From Pengzhenrongella sp031582905 (GTDB lineage: Bacteria; Actinomycetota; Actinomycetes; Actinomycetales; Cellulomonadaceae), in NCBI RefSeq assembly GCF_031582905.1, contig NZ_CP133990.1:1116001-1180000 (forward strand): 64,000 nucleotides of DNA, in the 5' to 3' direction. A program made the translations under genes and the position numbers. Each line of letters opens with the position of its first letter. The first letter of the stretch is position 1. Of the stretch, positions 59,940 to 64,000 are shown piece after piece. The notes under the pieces were generated by a model, which was given only the letters and a program-made list of their open reading frames with translations, did no database searches and was not told where the DNA came from.

Positions 59940-61151
59940 CTACCGGTCCGCGAAGGGTCCGTCCGGGGCGAAGGCGAGCTGCGCGAAGCGCTCACCCATG
60001 CGGCGGTGGGTGGCGGCGTCCGGGTGGAGCCGGTCCGGCAGCGGCAGGTCCTCGGTGTCGGACGCGCCGTAGAGCTCGCGGCCGTCGAGGAGGTGCAGGT
60101 GCGGGTCGTCCGCGCGCCGCCGGGCGACGATGCGGGCCAGCTCGTCGCGGACGACCGCGAGGGTCAGCTTCCCGCTCGCGCGCTCGGCCGGGTCGCCGGT
60201 CGCCATGAAGGCGACCTGCCCGGATCCGAAGGTGGAGGGGTCCGGTGCGCTCGGCCCCGGGGTGTCCTCGTGGATCGGGCAGAGGATCGGTGAGAGCACG
60301 AGCAGCGGCGTGGTGGGGTGCCCGTCGCGGATCGTGTCGAGGAACCCGTCGACCGCCGGTCCGAGGGCGCGCAGCCGCATGACGTCGCCGTTGACCAGGT
60401 TGATGCCGACCTTGACGCTGAGGAGGTCCGCCGGGGTGTCCCGCATCGCACGCGCGGTGAACTGGTCGAGCATCGCGCTGCCGCCCAGGCCGAGGTTGAC
60501 CAGGCTCACGCCGCCGAGTGACGCGGCCAGCGCCGGCCACGTCGTCGTCGGGCTCGCCGCGTTGGAGCCGTGGCTGATCGAGCTGCCGTGGTGCAGCCAC
60601 ACCCGCCGCCCGTCCTCCGGTGCCACCTCGACGGGGGCGTCGGTGCGCAGGGCGACGAGCTCGGTCGCATCGTTGTAGGGCAGCCAGAGCTCGACGTCCT
60701 TGACGCCGTCGGCCAGGCCGGAGAAGCGCGCCGTGCCGACCGGACCGCGCTGCGTGTCCCTCGCGCCGGTCGCCAGGTCGATGGTGAGGACGTCGCCGCC
60801 GTCCACGGTCGCCTGTCCGACGAGCCGTCCGTCGACGACGAGGTCGAGGACGCCGTCCGGACGCGGCGGGGCGCCGCGGTAGGCGACCCGGGTCCGGATC
60901 GCGTCGAGCTCGATGGTTGTGGCGTCGGTCCGGAAGGCGAGGCGGACGCCGGACGGCTGGGACTCCGCCATCGCGATCTGGGCGTCCGGGAGCTGCGCGC
61001 GGGCCGACGCCGGGAGCCGGTGGGGGAGCAGGCCGCGCTCGGTGCGCTCGGTGTCGAGGGCGCCGCGGACGAATGCCGGGGTGATGGGTGTGGTGATCCA
61101 GTCGACGCCGGCCGGGTAGCCGTCCGCGGTCGGCTCCGGGTGGGTGCTCAT
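59940..61151 (-). CDS. SGNH/GDSL-family esterase with N-terminal beta-sandwich
   Basis: This 403-residue protein has an N-terminal ~170-residue beta-sandwich and a C-terminal SGNH hydrolase. Block I is WLHHGSSISHGSNA with the Ser nucleophile, block II Gly is in VNLGLGGSAMLDQF, block III Asn is in KVGINLVNGDVM and the Asp-x-x-His pair is in LPDRLHPDAATH. It resembles carbohydrate esterases. No signal peptide is visible, so it may act on imported oligosaccharides. ATG 61151 is the likely start. It diverges from the DUF222-HNH gene. Confidence 0.9.
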   Translation of the reverse strand: MSTHPEPTADGYPAGVDWITTPITPAFVRGALDTERTERGLLPHRLPASARAQLPDAQIAMAESQPSGVRLAFRTDATTIELDAIRTRVAYRGAPPRPDGVLDLVVDGRLVGQATVDGGDVLTIDLATGARDTQRGPVGTARFSGLADGVKDVELWLPYNDATELVALRTDAPVEVAPEDGRRVWLHHGSSISHGSNAASPTTTWPALAASLGGVSLVNLGLGGSAMLDQFTARAMRDTPADLLSVKVGINLVNGDVMRLRALGPAVDGFLDTIRDGHPTTPLLVLSPILCPIHEDTPGPSAPDPSTFGSGQVAFMATGDPAERASGKLTLAVVRDELARIVARRRADDPHLHLLDGRELYGASDTEDLPLPDRLHPDAATHRRMGERFAQLAFAPDGPFADR

Positions 61152-61376
61152 GGCGCCAGCCTGCCGAGCGGGAGGCGGTGGGGGAAATCGGCGGTGCGTG
61201 GCGCGTGCCGGTGCGAGACGAGCCGCAAAGACGACGCAACGAACCGCGCGCCCGTGCGGCCGTCGTGCCCGGTATCGGCGGGACTTCTGTGGCTCGCAGT
61301 GGATGCTGGCGCCACAAAAGTGCACAAGCTCCGCGGGAGCGGTGACGTCCACAGTGGTGTCGACGCTTCTCCGGAA

Positions 61377-61400
61377 TGTCAGTGGGTCGCCATAGAATTG
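61377..61400 (+). promoter_or_regulatory. Conserved promoter element of DUF222 copy 2
   Basis: TGTCAGTGGGTCGCCA precedes TAGAAT (61393-61398, -10 box); 22 of 24 bases match the block at 41863-41886. The rest of 61152-61376 holds no recognisable gene. Confidence 0.65.
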
Positions 61401-61449
61401 CGGTGTCCAAACGGGGTGGCGCACGGCGACCGGGGCGGAGGCGGTATTC

Positions 61450-62946
61450 ATGGATGAACCCGTTCTGCCGTCGCCGGAAAGCGCGGGCGACGACGCCGCG
61501 CCGCTCTCTCCTCACATCGCTACCGCGTTGGCGTCGATGGACGCCGCCGTGGACGTTCTCGCGGGTCTGGACCTGTCGGTGCTCGAGGGTCGCGAGGCCG
61601 CGGTGGTCGCCCGGAGGCTCGCGGAGCTGACCAGCCGGGCTGCCGTGGCGAAGGTCCGGTTGCTGCCGGTGATCGATGACGACGGGGTGTGGGCGCTCAG
61701 CGGTGCGCGGTCGTTCCCGGTGTGGTTGTCCCACGATCACCGCCTGTCGGTGGCGGCGGCTCGGGTGCAGGTGCGGCTGGGCCGGACGCTGCGCGACCAC
61801 CTGCCCGGCACGGCCGCTGCCGCGGCGGCCGGTGAGGTGACGGTGGAGCAGGCGCAGGTGATCGCCTCGCTGGCGCCGACGAGTGACCAGCGCCGGGAGG
61901 TGCTGGCCGACCCGGAGCAGGTGTGCAACGAGGCGCTGATCGTCGATCGGGCGCAGCGGCTGTCGGTGGATGAGACCCGGGTGTTCGTGCGGCACTGGGC
62001 CGCCTACGCCGACCCGGACGCCGACGACCGCGGGTACGTGGCGTCGTGCGACCGGGAACGACTCGACATCGCCCGCCTCGGGGACGGGTACCGCCTCGAA
62101 GGGCTGCTGACCGTCGAGCACGGCCAGGCGCTCAAGGCCGCGCTGGCGGCGGTCACACCGGTGCCCGCCGCGGACGACAACCGGCCCTCGACGCAGCGCC
62201 GCGCCCACGCCCTGGGCGACCTGGCGCAGGTCGTGCTGGACAACGGACTCGCCGGGACCGGGCGGGCGGTACGACCGCAGGTCACCGTGCTCGTCGACTA
62301 CCCGACCCTCGCGGCCCTGGTGGCCGCTGGGGACGCCAAGCCGCGGCAAGGCAGCCTCCTCGACAGCGACATGACTGGCGACGACGGCGACGACGGCGAC
62401 GGCGGCCGGAGCGGTGACGGGGGCGAGCGCTGCAGTGAGGGGCCGATCCGGACCGCCCCGATGCTCTCCACGGCGATGCTGACCGGTCAGACTCTCGCCG
62501 GTGGACCGCAGTACGAGGACCGCACCCCGTGCCCACGCACCGTCCTCGACCGCATCGCCTGCGACAGCGGCCTCAACCGCATCCTCTTCGGCCCCGACTC
62601 CGAAGTCCTCGACGTCGGACGCACCGAACGAACCTTCACCCGCGCCAGACGCGCCGCGATCATCGCCCGAGACAAACACTGCCAATACCCCACCTGCACC
62701 GCGCCGCCGATCATCTGCCAAGCACATCACGTCGAACAATGGGCGCGCGACGGCGGGAAGACGAGTGTGGACAACGGCATCCTGCTGTGCGCATTCCACC
62801 ACCGGACGATCCACGACCGCGACATCGCCATCCGCCGCCACCACGACAAATGGATCTTCACCGACCGCCACGGGACGACGATCGACCCGGACAGGGACCG
62901 GCCGCTCGGCGCAGTCCTCCGGCGACACGGGATCGCAACGGAGTGA
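61450..62946 (+). CDS. DUF222 HNH endonuclease (13E12 repeat family)
   Basis: This 498-residue protein has a helical DUF222 domain (residues ~25-290), an Asp/Gly-rich low-complexity stretch (DDGDDGDGGRSGDGG) and a C-terminal HNH nuclease: zinc cysteines in CQYPTC, HH in CQAHHVEQW, Asn in SVDNGILLC and the final His in FHHRTIHDRD. 13E12-family genes are multicopy in actinobacteria and often rearranged; REP13E12 copies serve as a prophage attachment site in M. tuberculosis. The biological role is not settled. GGAGG precedes ATG 61450. A defective copy lies at 41929. Confidence 0.93.
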   Translation: MDEPVLPSPESAGDDAAPLSPHIATALASMDAAVDVLAGLDLSVLEGREAAVVARRLAELTSRAAVAKVRLLPVIDDDGVWALSGARSFPVWLSHDHRLSVAAARVQVRLGRTLRDHLPGTAAAAAAGEVTVEQAQVIASLAPTSDQRREVLADPEQVCNEALIVDRAQRLSVDETRVFVRHWAAYADPDADDRGYVASCDRERLDIARLGDGYRLEGLLTVEHGQALKAALAAVTPVPAADDNRPSTQRRAHALGDLAQVVLDNGLAGTGRAVRPQVTVLVDYPTLAALVAAGDAKPRQGSLLDSDMTGDDGDDGDGGRSGDGGERCSEGPIRTAPMLSTAMLTGQTLAGGPQYEDRTPCPRTVLDRIACDSGLNRILFGPDSEVLDVGRTERTFTRARRAAIIARDKHCQYPTCTAPPIICQAHHVEQWARDGGKTSVDNGILLCAFHHRTIHDRDIAIRRHHDKWIFTDRHGTTIDPDRDRPLGAVLRRHGIATE

Positions 62947-63013
62947 CCGGCCGGCACGGTCACGTCGCCGCACACGCGGTGGAAAAAACCGTGCCGTCGG
63001 CGTGGGTCGCGGT

Positions 63014-64000
63014 CTAGCTGTTCTGGCTCAGGACGTTGGTGACGCCTGCGTGCAGGCGTGAGGCCGGTGGTTGGTTGCCGGCGGCAGTGTGAGCGCGATG
63101 GTAGTTGTAGTGCACGTTCCACATCGTGATGGCCGCGGCGCGCTCGTCCTCGCAGGTCCAGACGCGGGCGTAGAGGAGCTCCTCGGCCAGGGTCCGGTTG
63201 TACCGCTCGACCTTGCCGTTGTGGCGCGGGGTGTGGGGGCGGATGCGCTGGTGGCGGGACGCGACGGCGGTCACGGTGCGGGCGAACGCGGTGGCCTTGT
63301 AGTTAGCGCCGTTGTCGGTGACGACGCGGACCAGGCGCACGATGCCGTGAGCGGCGAAGAACGCCCGGGCCCGGTGGAAGAACCCGATGGTGGTGACGGC
63401 CTTCTCGTCCGCGAGGTGTTCGGTGTACGCCAGCCGGGAGTACCCGTCGATCGCCGAGTGCAGGTACACGTACCCCGCACGGGCCCCGGTTGTCTTGGCG
63501 CGCCGGGCGGCCTTGTCCTGGGCTGAGCCGCGGCCGTGGGCGCGCCATCCGCCGCCGTCGGGGATGCGGCCGACCTTCTTCACGTCCAAGTGCACCATGT
63601 GCCCGGGGTACCGGGCCGTGATCGCCGTGGTGGTGCGGTTGGTCTGCCCGTCGGGGTCGATGTCGCGGCGGCGGTTGATCCCCAACCGGACCAGCCACCG
63701 TGACACGGTCGCCAGGGACACCGTGTGTCCGGTGCGGATCAGCTCGAGGTGGATCTGCCGGGCGGTCCACTTGTGCGTGCGCCGCCACGTCTCGATTTGC
63801 TCGACCACGTCGGCCGGGACCTGGGTCGGGGTGCGGTGCGGGACGCTGGGCCGGTCGACCAGGCCGGCGTCGCCGAGGTCGTCGTACCGGGTCTTCCACT
63901 TCGACAGGCACTGGCGCGACACCCCGGCCTCAGCCGCGACGTGCGCGATCGGACGGGACTCGCACCGCAGGACCAGACGGAGCCGGCCGGCAGGGGTCAA
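63014..64000 (-). mobile_element. IS481-type transposase, N-terminus beyond the window
   Basis: The visible 328 residues show a helix-turn-helix (VAAEAGVSRQCLSKWKTRYD), a second one (SLATVSRWLVRLGI) and an rve-type DDE core: VHLDVKKVGRI, VTDNGANY and HNGKVERYNRTLAEELLYA. This is the IS481 single-ORF pattern. The frame remains open at 64000, so the true start and one end of the element are missing. I could not identify the terminal inverted repeat near 63000. It lies 67 bp from the DUF222-HNH gene, tail to tail. Confidence 0.9.

Noticed and set aside
59992..62973. Minus-strand 993-codon frame over the SGNH and DUF222 genes
   Set aside because: It is out of frame with the SGNH gene and antisense to the DUF222-HNH gene, both well-supported.
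63000..63030. Terminal inverted repeat of the IS481-type element
   Set aside because: Only one end is in the window and no recognisable repeat or target duplication could be paired, so none is claimed.

Overview
The window is very GC-rich with dense, often overlapping genes, many GTG starts and probable leaderless promoters. Together with a mycothiol-type reductase, EttA, a group II truncated globin and an actinobacterial glycan-degrading repertoire (PL11 rhamnogalacturonan lyase, GlcNAc PTS, MalQ), this points to an actinobacterium, most like Cellulomonas or a relative. That assignment is inference; there is no rRNA here.

Layout. 1-10.3 kb: the 3' part of a PAS-GAF-PP2C phosphatase, a sugar-type NAD epimerase, an SMP-30 lactonase, a spherulin-4-like protein, a methyltransferase, a VanZ protein, an orphan sugar-binding lipoprotein behind a LacI-type operator, and a flavin disulfide reductase. 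10.4-14.2 kb: a glycine-betaine type ABC transporter whose binding protein is circularly permuted. 14.2-25 kb: ATP-grasp enzyme, tRNA-His, oligoribonuclease, PAP2 phosphatase, RND exporter with a divergent MarR regulator, tRNA-Arg, membrane PP2C phosphatase and gamma-glutamyltransferase. 25-37.5 kb: two operonic pairs of dynamin-like GTPases that flank ssb, a PL11 lyase and ettA. 37.6-46.8 kb: thioesterases, a glycosyltransferase, redox and VOC proteins, an L,D-transpeptidase, a damaged 13E12-type DUF222 gene, an SDR-DUF2867 protein, topoisomerase IB and truncated hemoglobin. 46.8-52.3 kb: a complete GlcNAc-type phosphotransferase system (HPr, EI, EIIC, two EIIB, EIIA) with a GntR/UTRA regulator and DasR-type operators. 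52.3-64 kb: MscS channel, MalQ, PepN, a mycothiol-type nitroreductase, a secreted protein, an SGNH esterase, an intact DUF222-HNH gene and an IS481-type transposase running off the edge.

Two points affect every reading of the window. First, twelve otherwise good genes carry frameshifts (18 sites), nearly all one base short in a G or C run. I treat these as probable homopolymer errors and give the genes their full span. Second, the gene set ssb, ettA, thioesterases, glbO, pepN and nitroreductase matches, from memory, the Mycobacterium tuberculosis Rv2466c-Rv2478c neighbourhood. This suggests a conserved chromosomal backbone into which the dynamin pairs, the lyase and the DUF222 genes were added.

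The best candidates for something under-described are the duplicated dynamin-like pairs around ssb-ettA, the permuted betaine-binding protein, and the DUF222 copy with an internal inversion.
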